Shown: in pieces, positions 28,101 through 36,811 of the stretch
Layout: every line of letters begins with the position of its first letter
Numbering within the stretch: position 1 is the first letter of the stretch
From: Erysipelotrichales bacterium
GTDB lineage: Bacteria > Bacillota_I > Bacilli_A > RFN20 > CAG-826
Direction: 5' to 3'
Assembly (NCBI GenBank): GCA_022508535.1
Contig: JAFLUZ010000006.1
Span: forward strand, 1-64,000
Length of the DNA stretch: 64,000 bases
Program-made: the position numbers and the translations under genes
The notes under the pieces: generated by a model
What the model was told of the DNA's origin: nothing
Database searches by the model: none
What the model saw: only the letters and a program-made list of their open reading frames with translations

Positions 28101-29268
28101 AACAAAGTCCTAAAATACCAATGAGGAAATAGGTCATATAAGCACTAAAGAAATAATCTTTAGAATAAATTAAATGGTCTATAACTTTTTTCACAAGATG
28201 CAAAGTAAGTAAAACAAAGAAAATAAATGGTATCATTCCACCAAGTTTATAAACATCTAACCACGTATTATGGAAATAATATGATACTGCATTTCCTTCG
28301 GCATCCAAAATTGGTGAATGTGCAGTCATTCCGCCAAAAGGATATTTTAAAAAATATTTAAAAAATAAATTATAAAGAGAACTTCTATCAGAATATGATT
28401 CATCATTAGGATTGAATAGACGTGCAAAAAACGGCAAAGAATTTAGTTTAATTCTAAATTGAGGAACAAATTGATATAGTAGTAAAAATAGAGCGATTAA
28501 TACAAAAACAGATGCAAAAAATATAATAGATAGCTTCTTGTATTTTTTAAAATCAATCATCGCTAATAGCAATGGGAAAAGTAATGGGCACAAAACGATC
28601 ATTAAAATATAAATTCTGTTTTGTAAAAACAATGAAAGGTAAATTGAAATTAATAATCCAAAAACCGCAGTTACAACATGATACCATTTTTTATAATTGC
28701 TTTTTAATAGTAAAACAGGGAAGACAGTAGTACTAATTAAAATAACAAATACATTAACGCCTGTTGCAGCAGTATAGGTTTTACCAAACCCCCAAATGTC
28801 TAAAAACCATCGTTCTTTTTGAAAAAATCCATATTGAGTTATGGTTAAACATAAGCCCATAAACGCTCTTACAACATAGCCTAAAGAAATTACAAATAAA
28901 AAATTAAAAATATATTTTTGAACGCACAAGTCTTGTTTATAAGTTGCTAAAGATGAGCCAACTAAATAGCAGCCTATTGGAAATAACAAGTAATAAAATA
29001 TCGTGCTGACTGAAAATCCATAATTTATTGTATAAAACAAATATAGAAAAGAAGCAAATCCTACAACAAATAATAATCCTTTATGTAACCTAATACGATT
29101 GCAAAAGAATTGTCTAATTAAAACAAGGATAATTAATGCACTAAGCAAAAAATTGCTCATGCCAAAAAATCCTAATCCAAATAAGAAGGCAAGCAAATAA
29201 AACCCAAATAAAGTAATATTTCTTATTGTAAAAAAGTTTTTAAACTTCATTTTTAATGAACTTATCAT
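25120..29268 (-). CDS. Wzy polymerase - GT4 glycosyltransferase - Wzx flippase fusion
   Basis: One uninterrupted frame of about 1382 residues with three parts (numbering from the GTG at 29280). Residues 1-425 form about ten to twelve membrane helices with NDESYSDRSSLYN and YYFHNTWLD, typical of O-antigen polymerases/ligases. Residues 440-800 are a GT-B glycosyltransferase with IIYVNRLIDWKHPE and the EX7E-type EGWGVCVNE (715-723). After a charged linker (about 810-865), residues 866-1386 form a further set of about 12-14 helices with LYFTPWLVKEL-like and IDLGLGTAVSRFIAKY stretches typical of MOP/Wzx flippases. ATG 29268 has AGGTGG 8 nt upstream and is preferred over the GTG codons at 29280 and 29277. 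The usual Wzx/Wzy pathway encodes these as separate genes. No frameshift or stop marks a recent join within this sequence. Confidence 0.88.
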   Translation of the reverse strand: MISSLKMKFKNFFTIRNITLFGFYLLAFLFGLGFFGMSNFLLSALIILVLIRQFFCNRIRLHKGLLFVVGFASFLYLFYTINYGFSVSTIFYYLLFPIGCYLVGSSLATYKQDLCVQKYIFNFLFVISLGYVVRAFMGLCLTITQYGFFQKERWFLDIWGFGKTYTAATGVNVFVILISTTVFPVLLLKSNYKKWYHVVTAVFGLLISIYLSLFLQNRIYILMIVLCPLLFPLLLAMIDFKKYKKLSIIFFASVFVLIALFLLLYQFVPQFRIKLNSLPFFARLFNPNDESYSDRSSLYNLFFKYFLKYPFGGMTAHSPILDAEGNAVSYYFHNTWLDVYKLGGMIPFIFFVLLTLHLVKKVIDHLIYSKDYFFSAYMTYFLIGILGLCFLEPVIQSNIYFFNLLFICYGMIERICRNYSLRKINFANYKNIDSNNFQIVMVSNFLSIHQMATHNALIKKYGNRYHFISLEKTMSEHKVYNPDFDVSLNNEVRRYASDEEQMRADTLIKNANVVIYGNAPDSILKMARQKNKILIHCSERPYKKSKYQRWKIRSILSQLKHVVPYESKYQTFCLTYSAYASFDFELLNHAVGKCYNWGYWIKDNQYNDYSELENKKIENSNSMTQIIYVNRLIDWKHPEKVINLGSFLKKKNINFHINVIGVGDMKSQLQEMIEKADLIGNVTLLGAMPNEEVRDYIEKSHILISTSDQNEGWGVCVNEGMVSGCAVVASHTTGSAPVLIENGYNGFIYDFDDDQDLFNKVLLLCQNDNLRQTLGEAAFKTMKEDYDIDKLVSKLDLFIKGLIDGNLVIQEKGALSPAIEHDTDYYKSQVHGQYGPAKTYCNTITDSKPKENNKIKDKNSNLKIGALTSYLAIFLNIIAGLFYTPWLVKELGQSNYAIYSLATSITSLVAIDLGLGTAVSRFIAKYRAEKDVDNSNKMIGLIFKCFIIIDAILFVILLGIYLFLPQIYVKLTPDEISSLRIVFIIVGLYSTVSFAFTPLNGILMGNDKFPQYKIITLAGRILNIILVVITLLLNSNLYLFVLIIVFIGLLEILIKWIYIKKQCVYGNKPDLSYKSKDMFQTLVKFSFWAAIASFASRYIIAINPTILGIFAGSAQIAIFTVGSTIEGYAWQFSQGLDGMFIPRLSKMNNKNATPEEYTSLMIKIGRLQLLFMGLIIIGFIAVGRGFIDNVWKLNEEGVSYDHSYFVGVLLLLPCLVTFTQQIGNSTLIVKNKIKYRGIAIVITAVITVGLSFLFSYLFGEYAAIGAALAVCIGKFVGMVVVLNYFYKKVLGINIKRFFISCHLKIMPFLVITLLCGLGFDYVIPNSGLLYFGLKVVLIVLVYGILVWFFVMNNEEKKIVISTVNKIEEIIKKTEYKKLAQEE

Positions 29269-29280
29269 AGTACTCACCAC

Positions 29281-29709
29281 CTATTTCCTAGTGAATTCAC
29301 GATGCATTTTAAATTCATTGTTATTGCGATATTCAAGTAAAGTATCACCAATTATAAAAAATTGTATAACTATTTTTTTATCGCCTTCGTAATAAGTCAA
29401 ATTTACAACTTCATCACGTACAGTTTTTCCATTTTCATCAAGAATATTTTCGCCTTGATTATCTCGTTGAATTTTTGATGTATGCTGCCATTCTACAGTT
29501 AATTCATTGCTAGATGTCATTTTCCCATCTTCATAATAAAATGTAGTAAGAACTGCTTTATTAAAAACATTAAAATGAAGTGTTTGACGAACAACTCCAT
29601 CGAGTCTAAAGTAAAAGTCTCCTAGCATTCCTACTGAACACGAAGAAAGTGATAAACACGAAAATGCAAGGTATATAAATACAAGGAATTTTTTAAAAGT
29701 TTTTTTCAT
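29281..29709 (-). CDS. Small predicted lipoprotein
   Basis: 142 residues. A basic N-terminus (KKTFKKF), a hydrophobic stretch and the lipobox LSSC at about residues 21-24 predict lipid attachment outside the membrane. The mature part contains paired beta-type sequences (YYEDGKMTSSNELTVEW, NLTYYEGDKK) and no known motif. Its stop lies inside the ribosome site of the fusion gene, so it is in the polysaccharide operon. It might assist surface attachment or length control; that is a guess. Confidence 0.8.
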   Translation of the reverse strand: MKKTFKKFLVFIYLAFSCLSLSSCSVGMLGDFYFRLDGVVRQTLHFNVFNKAVLTTFYYEDGKMTSSNELTVEWQHTSKIQRDNQGENILDENGKTVRDEVVNLTYYEGDKKIVIQFFIIGDTLLEYRNNNEFKMHREFTRK

Positions 29710-29754
29710 AAGTGCCTCCTATCATTAAAACTATTTTGTTTTTTTAGTTATTAC

Positions 29755-31089
29755 TCAATTGATTTTAGAATTTTTATGTAATGATACGAATTCGTCATAA
29801 GCATCACAAACAATTTTTTCAAATAAAGCGTTGCTATTTGACAAAGTATGATTTGAAGCAACTATTTTTTTTGCATTCATCAAATACTCTTTTTGCATAT
29901 CAATATTATCGATAAATTCTTTAAGTTTAATAACCAATTCTTCTTTTTTTGTAATAACACAAACCGCGTTTGATTTCATCATATAAGAAATCATACCGCA
30001 TTCTATAGATCCATATGATATTGTTGGTATTCCAGATGTCAAACAATCTGCAACTTTTGTTGATAAAGAATATTTAGTTGTAACAATATCTTTCTTTTTC
30101 ATTCCTTCAACAGCTAATAGAAAACTACTATTTGCAGTCTCCTTTACAACTTGCGAATACGGGATATTTCCTTTCAAGTTTATACCTTGATGGTTTTTAA
30201 GGACTTTTAAGAATTTATTATCTCTTTCTGAAGTATAGATATTTATTCTATAATTCGTATCAATCTTTTGAAGAGCATCAGCGATATCTTTTAAAGATTC
30301 ATTGCGCCCATTTCTAATATTTCCAAAATAAGAAAACACTGGCGGATTGTTATTCGGCACTTGATTGGCTGTGTTCAATTCTGAAGACAAATAAATAGTT
30401 TCGCCATGACGATTATAGTAATCATTATACTTATCACGAATTTTATCGCTTATATATATTACGTCTCCTGGATATTTCATTATCTTATCAATCAATTTCT
30501 TATACTTTCTTCGGTAAATGTAATATAACGGCGATAAGCTAAATTTATTATTAAATATGTAATCATCAGAAATTGATGAAATAATAGGTATATTAAATTT
30601 ATTAGCCATAAATAATGCTATTTCAGGGATAAAAAAATCATCAGAGAAACTTAGAAAAATTACTTGAGGATTAAATGTTTCAACCCAATCTTGTAATTCT
30701 TTTGTATACCAATATTTTTTCTTCCATAGCCATTTACGCATCAAAAAAATAAAAGGAGTCTTTTTTCTTCCTCTTTTGTAAAGTTGATTATAAAGTGTAT
30801 TTTGTGTTTCTAATGAATTATCTTTCCATTCATTTTCTAATTCATCATCGTCAAAGGTTTTTCCTGTTTTAATTTTTTTTGAAAAACGCCTTTTTAACAA
30901 TCTTTGATCGGTAACTTGAAAAAAATATTTACAATGTCCCTTAGTTGGTGTTTTGTTTATTGAAAATATTTGGGCCAATTTTTCTTTAGGCCAATTATGA
31001 AAATAAGCATCAAAAGCTCTTGAGGTAGAGTTTTTGTTATATGGTACGGTTCCAACAATTAATACACGCGGTAAATCATTACTATCCAT
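29755..31089 (-). CDS. Glycosyltransferase, GT4-like
   Basis: About 444 residues. Begins LPRVLIVGTVPYNKNSTSRAF, has PQVIFLSFSDDFFIPEIALFM and a C-terminal donor-binding half with FSYFGNIRNGRNESL, KKDIVTTKYSLSTKVADCLTSGIPTISYG. The overall plan is GT-B. ATG 31089 is preferred (GGCGGTG 9 nt upstream); a GTG at 31101 is too close to the ribosome site. It is the first gene of the long leftward operon, 45 bp before the lipoprotein. Sugar specificity unknown. Confidence 0.75.
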   Translation of the reverse strand: MDSNDLPRVLIVGTVPYNKNSTSRAFDAYFHNWPKEKLAQIFSINKTPTKGHCKYFFQVTDQRLLKRRFSKKIKTGKTFDDDELENEWKDNSLETQNTLYNQLYKRGRKKTPFIFLMRKWLWKKKYWYTKELQDWVETFNPQVIFLSFSDDFFIPEIALFMANKFNIPIISSISDDYIFNNKFSLSPLYYIYRRKYKKLIDKIMKYPGDVIYISDKIRDKYNDYYNRHGETIYLSSELNTANQVPNNNPPVFSYFGNIRNGRNESLKDIADALQKIDTNYRINIYTSERDNKFLKVLKNHQGINLKGNIPYSQVVKETANSSFLLAVEGMKKKDIVTTKYSLSTKVADCLTSGIPTISYGSIECGMISYMMKSNAVCVITKKEELVIKLKEFIDNIDMQKEYLMNAKKIVASNHTLSNSNALFEKIVCDAYDEFVSLHKNSKIN

Positions 31090-31239
31090 TAACTGTGACA
31101 CCGCCTTTCGTTTTGATTTTTTTGAGATAAAATGAAAAATCTAATATATATTTATATTAGTCATACAAATTATATAGTTTTTTTGTCCTAATTTCAAGTG
31201 CAATAAGGCTTGTCAAAAAATAATTATATGACTTAAAAA

Positions 31240-31289
31240 AATGTGTAAAAAATGTTATTGTTTAAATCAAATTTTACACATTATTTTTT
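31240..31289. terminator. Possible bidirectional terminator or leader hairpin
   Basis: An 11-bp perfect stem with a 21-nt loop. Its right side is followed by ATTTTTTAAG (+); reading leftward the tail is TTTTTTTAAG. AT-rich stem, so only moderate support. Confidence 0.4.
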
Positions 31290-31392
31290 AAGTTCATTGT
31301 AAATATGTTTTCTAGCAAAAAATGTTGTGTTTAACAACTCATTTTTTTATATATTATGAACATTTCTAAACGCTTAATACACAAATTTGCGC

Positions 31393-31435
31393 AAAACAAA
31401 TATAAAATAGGCAAACCACGAATGGTTTGCCTATT
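31393..31435 (-). terminator. Terminator of the nfeD-SPFH operon
   Basis: A perfect 13-bp stem AATAGGCAAACCA with a 4-nt loop (31406-31418 / 31423-31435) and a T-rich tail TTTTATATTTG in the minus-strand transcript, 28 bp after the SPFH gene. Confidence 0.88.
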
Positions 31436-31462
31436 ATAATTAATAAATGAAATATTCTTAAA

Positions 31463-32389
31463 TTAGTCTTTCTTTTCTAACGAACCTTTTAATGCTGCTA
31501 ACAAACCTGTAACATTTGAAATCTCTGTTGGGATAACAATTTTAGTAGATTGTCCATCCGCAACTTTTTCTAGTGATTCAAAACCCTTTAATGTAACATA
31601 AGCGGCACTTGGGTTTGCTTCGTTAATTCTTCTAATTCCTTCGGCTTCAGCCTCAGCAAGTTTAATAATTGCTTCTGCTTTACCTTCAGCTTCTTTAACA
31701 GCTTGAATTCTAATTGCTTCTGCATTTAAAATAGCGGCTTCTTTTCTACCTTCTGCAGTTAAAATAGCGGCTTGCTTTTCACCTTCAGCAGTAAGAATAG
31801 CTTCACGTTTTTGTCTTTCAGCACGCATTTGCTTTTCCATTGCTTCTTGGATATCTTTTGGTGGAAGAATATTCTTTAATTCAACACGATTAACTTTAAT
31901 TCCCCATGGGTCTGTAGCCTCATCAAGAATAATTCTCATCTTTTGGTTGATGGTGTCTCTACTTGTTAATGTTTGGTCTAATTCAAGATCACCAATGAGG
32001 TTACGTAAAGTTGTTGCAGATAAATTTTCAATAGCGTTAATTGGGTTATCAACACCATATGCATATAATTTTGGATCTGTGATTTGATAATAAACAACAG
32101 TATCAATTTGCATTGTAACGTTATCTTTTGTAATAACTGGTTGTGGTTTAAAGTCTGCAACTATTTCCTTTAAAGTTATAGTTTTAGCCTTTGAATCGAT
32201 GAAAGGTGCTAAAACATGGAAACCAGCATCTAAAGTTTTATGATATTTTCCTAATCTTTGAATAATCACTGTATGTGCTTGAGGAACAATGACAATGCAT
32301 TTTGCAAACATTATAATAAGCACAATAACAATTATTGCTAATGCAATAATCAATAAAATTAATAATGGGCTTGTACTTGCTAAAAACAT
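31463..32389 (-). CDS. SPFH/stomatin-like membrane protein (QmcA/HflC type)
   Basis: 308 residues: one N-terminal membrane helix (about 8-30), the band-7 domain (IVPQAHTVIIQRLGKYHKTLDAGFHVL at its start) and a long Ala/Glu-rich coiled coil with repeats of AAILTAEG. The family forms large ring oligomers in membrane microdomains and works with NfeD partners. It starts 2 bp after the NfeD stop. Length and order match the prokaryotic stomatin operon. Confidence 0.93.
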   Translation of the reverse strand: MFLASTSPLLILLIIALAIIVIVLIIMFAKCIVIVPQAHTVIIQRLGKYHKTLDAGFHVLAPFIDSKAKTITLKEIVADFKPQPVITKDNVTMQIDTVVYYQITDPKLYAYGVDNPINAIENLSATTLRNLIGDLELDQTLTSRDTINQKMRIILDEATDPWGIKVNRVELKNILPPKDIQEAMEKQMRAERQKREAILTAEGEKQAAILTAEGRKEAAILNAEAIRIQAVKEAEGKAEAIIKLAEAEAEGIRRINEANPSAAYVTLKGFESLEKVADGQSTKIVIPTEISNVTGLLAALKGSLEKKD

Positions 32390-32391
32390 AA

Positions 32392-32850
32392 TTATTTACT
32401 CTCCTTTTTAATAACAATTAATTTGTTTCCTTTAATTTCTTTTACTATTGCAAATTCACCACTTGCAATAAAATCATTACTTGCAACTGTCCATACAACA
32501 TCGCGGACTTTGCCTTCTCCATTTTCGGTCGGAGTTACTTTACTAATAATTAGAATGTCTGTTCCAATTAATGAATCCGCATTAGTTGCACTTGGATTTA
32601 CTTTAAGCCGTTTTCTAATAAAGAACTTGCTAAACATAAATGCCACAGCCGCCACAACAGCATAAGCTAAAATTTGATACCATATGCCAACACTAAGAGC
32701 TGCTAAAATCAAGGCTGGTATTGCTGCAACAGCAAACCAAATACTCACAAGTTCCATAGTGGAAAATTCTATAGCAAGCATAGCAATAAAAATAACAACC
32801 CAAATTATAATGTGTACAGCATTAATATCTTCTGCAAACATAGTAAGCAT
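32392..32850 (-). CDS. nfeD: NfeD-family membrane protein
   Basis: 152 residues of the short NfeD form: three to four N-terminal helices (about 10-75) and a C-terminal OB-fold-like domain with SLIGTDILIISKVTPTENGEGKVR. Partner of the adjacent SPFH protein. AGGAGG lies 7 nt before ATG 32850. A promoter with an extended -10 (TGATACAAT, minus strand 32882-32874) sits just upstream. Confidence 0.9.
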   Translation of the reverse strand: MLTMFAEDINAVHIIIWVVIFIAMLAIEFSTMELVSIWFAVAAIPALILAALSVGIWYQILAYAVVAAVAFMFSKFFIRKRLKVNPSATNADSLIGTDILIISKVTPTENGEGKVRDVVWTVASNDFIASGEFAIVKEIKGNKLIVIKKESK

Positions 32851-32873
32851 ATCTCATCCTCCTTATCATTAAT

Positions 32874-32883
32874 ATTGTATCAC
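32874..32883 (-). promoter_or_regulatory. Extended -10 promoter of nfeD-SPFH
   Basis: TGATACAAT in the minus strand, 24 bp before the nfeD start codon, allowing a very short leader; no good -35 is seen, as is usual for extended -10 promoters. Confidence 0.5.
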
Positions 32884-32958
32884 TTTAAAAATAACTATTG
32901 TATGATTTTGTTCAAATTATTCTAACTTTGAACAAAACACAATATTTTATGATGCATC

Positions 32959-33975
32959 TTATATTTTTATTAATTTACGGCAAAATGATTTAAATTCGCA
33001 TAATTTCATTTCTCTTTTAAACTTTTTATAAAAAACATTAATATCAAATCTTTTAATATATTTTTCATACCATTTTTTATATCGTTTAGGCAAATTATCA
33101 CAATCAGTTATGAATGGCATAAATAAATTGTAACAATAACTTATTCTTTGTTTTAAAAAAGTTTCATTTACGTTATTTGTGTTTGAAAAACGTGTAAAAT
33201 AATGCCTCATAGAAATCTTAAACCCATGTATAGCACGTTCATTTATAAATTCCTTTTTTCGCTGTTCAGATACACCTATCTCATCGCATAAACTTTCTAA
33301 AGCATTAAGCTTTTTTATGAAATAATATGCAAAATCAATATAACCTTTTTTAGATAAACTATTTGGATTATTAGTGTTATATAAATAAACAATTTCACTC
33401 GTCAAATAAATCTTCTCAATATATTTAAAATATACTCTATTAAACAATGCATCTTCAGAACATTTTAAGTTTTCGTCAAATCTAATTTTATTATTTTGAA
33501 TTATTGTTAAATTATATAATTTTTTGTGTACACCATAAGCAGAAGAATGTATATATTTTAAAAACTTCTCTGTCTCATGACGTATATCTATTGTTTCCAT
33601 TCCTAATGATTTTACTTTTTCATCACTACTAACGAATTGGCAATTATTTTTTTCCATTAAATTAACCAATAATTCTATGGCTTTTGGCAATAATTTGTCA
33701 TCACTATCAACAAACATACAATAATCACAATTAGAATGATCTAAACCAAAATTTCTCGCCGATGATACACCCTCATGACTTTTATGAAACAAACGGATTC
33801 TACTATCTTTTTCACTATATTTTTCACATATTTTTAAAGTATTATCGGTCGATCCATCATCGATTAAAATAATTTCGAAACCTTGATAAGTTTGCGACAA
33901 TATTGATTCAATACAATCCCCAACATAATTTTCAACATTCCACATAGGAACAATTACACTTATTTTTTTAGACAT
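32959..33975 (-). CDS. Family 2 glycosyltransferase
   Basis: 338 residues. The catalytic domain is at the N-terminus: KISVIVPMWNVENYV, IDDGSTDNT, SSARNFGLDHS and FVDSDDKLLP (about 5-100). The rest is a basic, helical region seen in capsule GT2 enzymes. GGAGGTGATC precedes the start. It is a single gene, outside the main polysaccharide operons but near them, and may add a branch sugar. Confidence 0.88.
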   Translation of the reverse strand: MSKKISVIVPMWNVENYVGDCIESILSQTYQGFEIILIDDGSTDNTLKICEKYSEKDSRIRLFHKSHEGVSSARNFGLDHSNCDYCMFVDSDDKLLPKAIELLVNLMEKNNCQFVSSDEKVKSLGMETIDIRHETEKFLKYIHSSAYGVHKKLYNLTIIQNNKIRFDENLKCSEDALFNRVYFKYIEKIYLTSEIVYLYNTNNPNSLSKKGYIDFAYYFIKKLNALESLCDEIGVSEQRKKEFINERAIHGFKISMRHYFTRFSNTNNVNETFLKQRISYCYNLFMPFITDCDNLPKRYKKWYEKYIKRFDINVFYKKFKREMKLCEFKSFCRKLIKI

Positions 33976-34073
33976 TCATTGATCACCTCCGATTATTGTA
34001 CCTAAAATAAATATACCAATTGTACAATACTTATGTAATGTAAAAGCAATTATACACTACAATCAAGAGTAAT

Positions 34074-34940
34074 TTAATCTTGCTCTTTAATTTTATCTAT
34101 ATACTTTACTGCAGACAATGCGGCGACATTGCCTTCACCAGCTGATTTTATATATTGATAAGGCAAACCAACAATATCACCACATGCAAAAAGACCTGGA
34201 AGATTGGTTTGCATTAGGCGATCAACAATAACATGAGGTCCATCAACATCAAGTCCTGGAACTAAAGTCTTTGCACTAACTGCTTCACGAAGAACAAATA
34301 CCCCGTTTGAAACGTAACTATTTAAATTTGTAATTAATTCCATACCTGCATCAACTTTTTTAATTTCCAATGGTTTTTCTTTTATAATTTTTATGTTTGT
34401 AGGTAAATCTATGTCATCGTTATACATTGGGAAGTAAAGCACTTCGTCTGCAATTTCTGATAAAAACCTAGCTTCATCTTCTTCTTTTTTTGAATATCCA
34501 ATGACTATAGCTGTCTTATTTTTATAAAGTGGTGCATCACATGTTGCGCAATAACTGACACCACGTCCTAAAAATTCTTCTTCACCTTTTATTTGTGAGG
34601 AAGATACTACGCCCGTAGCTAAGATAACTGCTCTAGCCTCATACATTACTTCTTTACCTTGCAATGCATAATAATCACCCATGTTATAAACACTTTGTAT
34701 TTTATCTTCTGTAATTTCAATATTAAATTCATCGATATGTTTTTGAAATTCTTTAGCCAAATCCTCTCCACTAATAGTGCCAAAGCCCAAATAATTGCTT
34801 ATAGAGTTTGTTTTTGTTAACTTAGAAGATAATTCTTTACTACCAAGAAGAAGCACTTTTTTATTTCGAATACGCGCCACAATACTTGCCTGAAGCCCTG
34901 CTGGGCCAGTGCCAATAATTGCTATATCAAATCTTTCCAT
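34074..34940 (-). CDS. Thioredoxin-reductase-like flavoprotein without usual NADPH motifs
   Basis: 288 residues. FAD binding is shown by GTGPAGLQAS (11-20) and ACGDIVGLPYQYIKSAGEGNVAALSA; the redox pair is CATC in VSYCATCDAPLYK. In the second nucleotide domain the usual GGGxSA and HRRxxxR motifs of NADPH-dependent enzymes are absent; the stretch reads IGYSKKEEDEARFL. That pattern recalls ferredoxin-linked or other non-NADPH thioredoxin reductases of anaerobes. GGAGG precedes the start. No thioredoxin or ferredoxin gene is adjacent. Confidence 0.82.
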   Translation of the reverse strand: MERFDIAIIGTGPAGLQASIVARIRNKKVLLLGSKELSSKLTKTNSISNYLGFGTISGEDLAKEFQKHIDEFNIEITEDKIQSVYNMGDYYALQGKEVMYEARAVILATGVVSSSQIKGEEEFLGRGVSYCATCDAPLYKNKTAIVIGYSKKEEDEARFLSEIADEVLYFPMYNDDIDLPTNIKIIKEKPLEIKKVDAGMELITNLNSYVSNGVFVLREAVSAKTLVPGLDVDGPHVIVDRLMQTNLPGLFACGDIVGLPYQYIKSAGEGNVAALSAVKYIDKIKEQD

Positions 34941-35076
34941 AGATTATTACCTCCTTGGTATTTAGTTTTTTTAAATTCTACTTATTATTATACTCTTAAA
35001 ATGAAGAGAGCTTTCAAACATCACGAAAGCATTTAATGCATTTTTCTATATTAATTTTCATCTTTTTTCGAATATT

Positions 35077-35490
35077 TTACTTTTGTTCAATAAAATTAAG
35101 TCCGGTTTTCGTAAAGCGATATGTACCAAATTTATTTGTGGCAATTACATAATATAATTTTAATCCAAAATCAATTTCTGATTCTTCTTCTACGATATAG
35201 AACTTTTCAAGAGATGATTTAATAGATTCATTTAAAGAACATGATTTGCAAACTAATATCAGATTATCTCTTTTAACAGCTTCAACAACAAATTTTGTCA
35301 CATCTGAAGAAATACAAACTACCACGTCTGGTTTCCAATTATCAAGATATTTATTAATCCATTCCTTATGGTTAATATTAATCTTTACGCACAAATAATT
35401 TGAGTAATCTCTTCGATAAAGTTCTTTTACAAACTCTTGACTCGATTTTTCTTCAGCATTAATAATTAAAATTTTCAATTTATCATTCAT
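35077..35490 (-). CDS. Unknown protein, receiver-like fold possible
   Basis: 137 residues, not recognised. The alternating hydrophobic pattern KLKILIINAEE, KPDVVVCISSD and DNLILVCKS suggests an alpha/beta domain like a degenerate response-regulator receiver, but the phospho-acceptor aspartate and lysine are not evident. The C-terminal TNKFGTYRFTKTGLNFI could be a short beta extension. Monocistronic. Confidence 0.6.
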   Translation of the reverse strand: MNDKLKILIINAEEKSSQEFVKELYRRDYSNYLCVKININHKEWINKYLDNWKPDVVVCISSDVTKFVVEAVKRDNLILVCKSCSLNESIKSSLEKFYIVEEESEIDFGLKLYYVIATNKFGTYRFTKTGLNFIEQK

Positions 35491-35654
35491 AGTATTAATA
35501 ATTATACTTTATTTTCCTTGCTTTTAATAGAAAAACTTCTACTTGTATATTAAAAAACTAATCGTATAAGTTCATAAGAATCCAATTAAAGAGGTAATCC
35601 CATTAAATGCAAATACAATTAAAATAACTATATTAGAAAATCACATTAGAATCT

Positions 35655-36809
35655 CTATAAACTATCAATATATTTTTTCAATCTTTGGCACCCATCCTCA
35701 ACATTTATTCTTGATGTTGCCAAATTAATCCTAAAAAAAGATTTAGAATTTTTTCCATACTCTTCGCCATCTGAAACATATAATCCTGTCTTTTCTCTTA
35801 AACTTTTACAAAACTCAATAGAGTCATTTGAATAGTATGAAATATCAACAAAAACAAGATATGTTGCATGATCTTCAATAGCATGTAAATTAGGAAGATT
35901 TTCTTTAACAAACTTATAAAAATATTGCTTATTTGCATGGATATATTCTTTTAATTCATCAACCCATATATCACCATTAGTGAAGGCTGCAATATTTGCT
36001 TCCATAGAAAAAAAGTTTGGTTCTGCTACTTCATCATTATTTAATCCACGATCAACATTCTTTCTTAAACTTTCATTTGGAATGATTAAACACGCTGATT
36101 GAAGCCCAGCAATATTAAAAGTTTTTGATGCCGCAATACAAGTAATAGAAATTTCTTTATTAATGTCATTTACCGAAGCGAAAGGAACATATTCGTATCC
36201 AGGATCAGTTAAATCGCAATGTATCTCATCAGAAATAACAGTAACATTATATTTTTTCGCCAGTTTTCCGATTTTTTCTAATTCATCTTTGCTCCATATT
36301 TTTCCAATTGGATTATGAGGATTACATAAAATCATAAGTGTAGTTTTTTTATCACTCATTTTCTTCTCTAAATCAATAAAATCTACGGCAAAAACACCAT
36401 TTTCATATTTTAAATCATTAGATAACACTGCACGTTTATTATTGATAATAGAATTATAAAAAATATTATATGTTGGTGCTTGAACAATAACATTATCTCC
36501 TACATTAGTGAGACGTCTTACCATTGAAGATATCGCCGCAACAACGCCAGACGAATAAATCATCCATTCACGCTTAAACTCAATATTATGTCTTCTTTTA
36601 TACCAACCAATAATGGAAGCAAAAAAATCTTCTGGAATGAGAGAGTATCCATAAGCTTCAATATCCATTCGTCTTTTTATTGCACTTTTAATAAATGGGG
36701 CGACTTTGAAGTCCATATCCGCCACCCACATAGGTAGCTCATTTTCTTTCACATCCCATTTAAGAGAATACGTATTTTTTCTATTTGCAAGTTCATCAAA
36801 ATTATACAT
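35655..36809 (-). CDS. MalY/PatB-type PLP enzyme (C-S lyase or aminotransferase)
   Basis: 384 residues, fold type I. The opening NTYSLKWD and ELPMWVADMDFKVAP are the PatB/MalY hallmark. CNPHNPIGKIW binds substrate, SDEIHCDL carries the PLP aspartate, and the Schiff-base lysine is in AASKTFNIAGLQ. Members cleave cystathionine or other cysteine S-conjugates to thiol, pyruvate and ammonia. The gene follows the DUF3737 gene by 2 bp, hence co-translation. Confidence 0.9.
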   Translation of the reverse strand: MYNFDELANRKNTYSLKWDVKENELPMWVADMDFKVAPFIKSAIKRRMDIEAYGYSLIPEDFFASIIGWYKRRHNIEFKREWMIYSSGVVAAISSMVRRLTNVGDNVIVQAPTYNIFYNSIINNKRAVLSNDLKYENGVFAVDFIDLEKKMSDKKTTLMILCNPHNPIGKIWSKDELEKIGKLAKKYNVTVISDEIHCDLTDPGYEYVPFASVNDINKEISITCIAASKTFNIAGLQSACLIIPNESLRKNVDRGLNNDEVAEPNFFSMEANIAAFTNGDIWVDELKEYIHANKQYFYKFVKENLPNLHAIEDHATYLVFVDISYYSNDSIEFCKSLREKTGLYVSDGEEYGKNSKSFFRINLATSRINVEDGCQRLKKYIDSL

Positions 36810-36811
36810 AG

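Larger units (their letters stand above)
31102..31462. other. Intergenic region with two hairpins
   Basis: No gene. It holds the terminator of the SPFH gene (31393-31435) and a second inverted repeat AATGTGTAAAA (31240-31250) / TTTTACACATT (31272-31282) with T-runs on both sides. The second could end leftover transcription from the right or act as a leader structure for the polysaccharide operon. The promoter of that operon must lie here; I cannot fix it. Confidence 0.5.
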
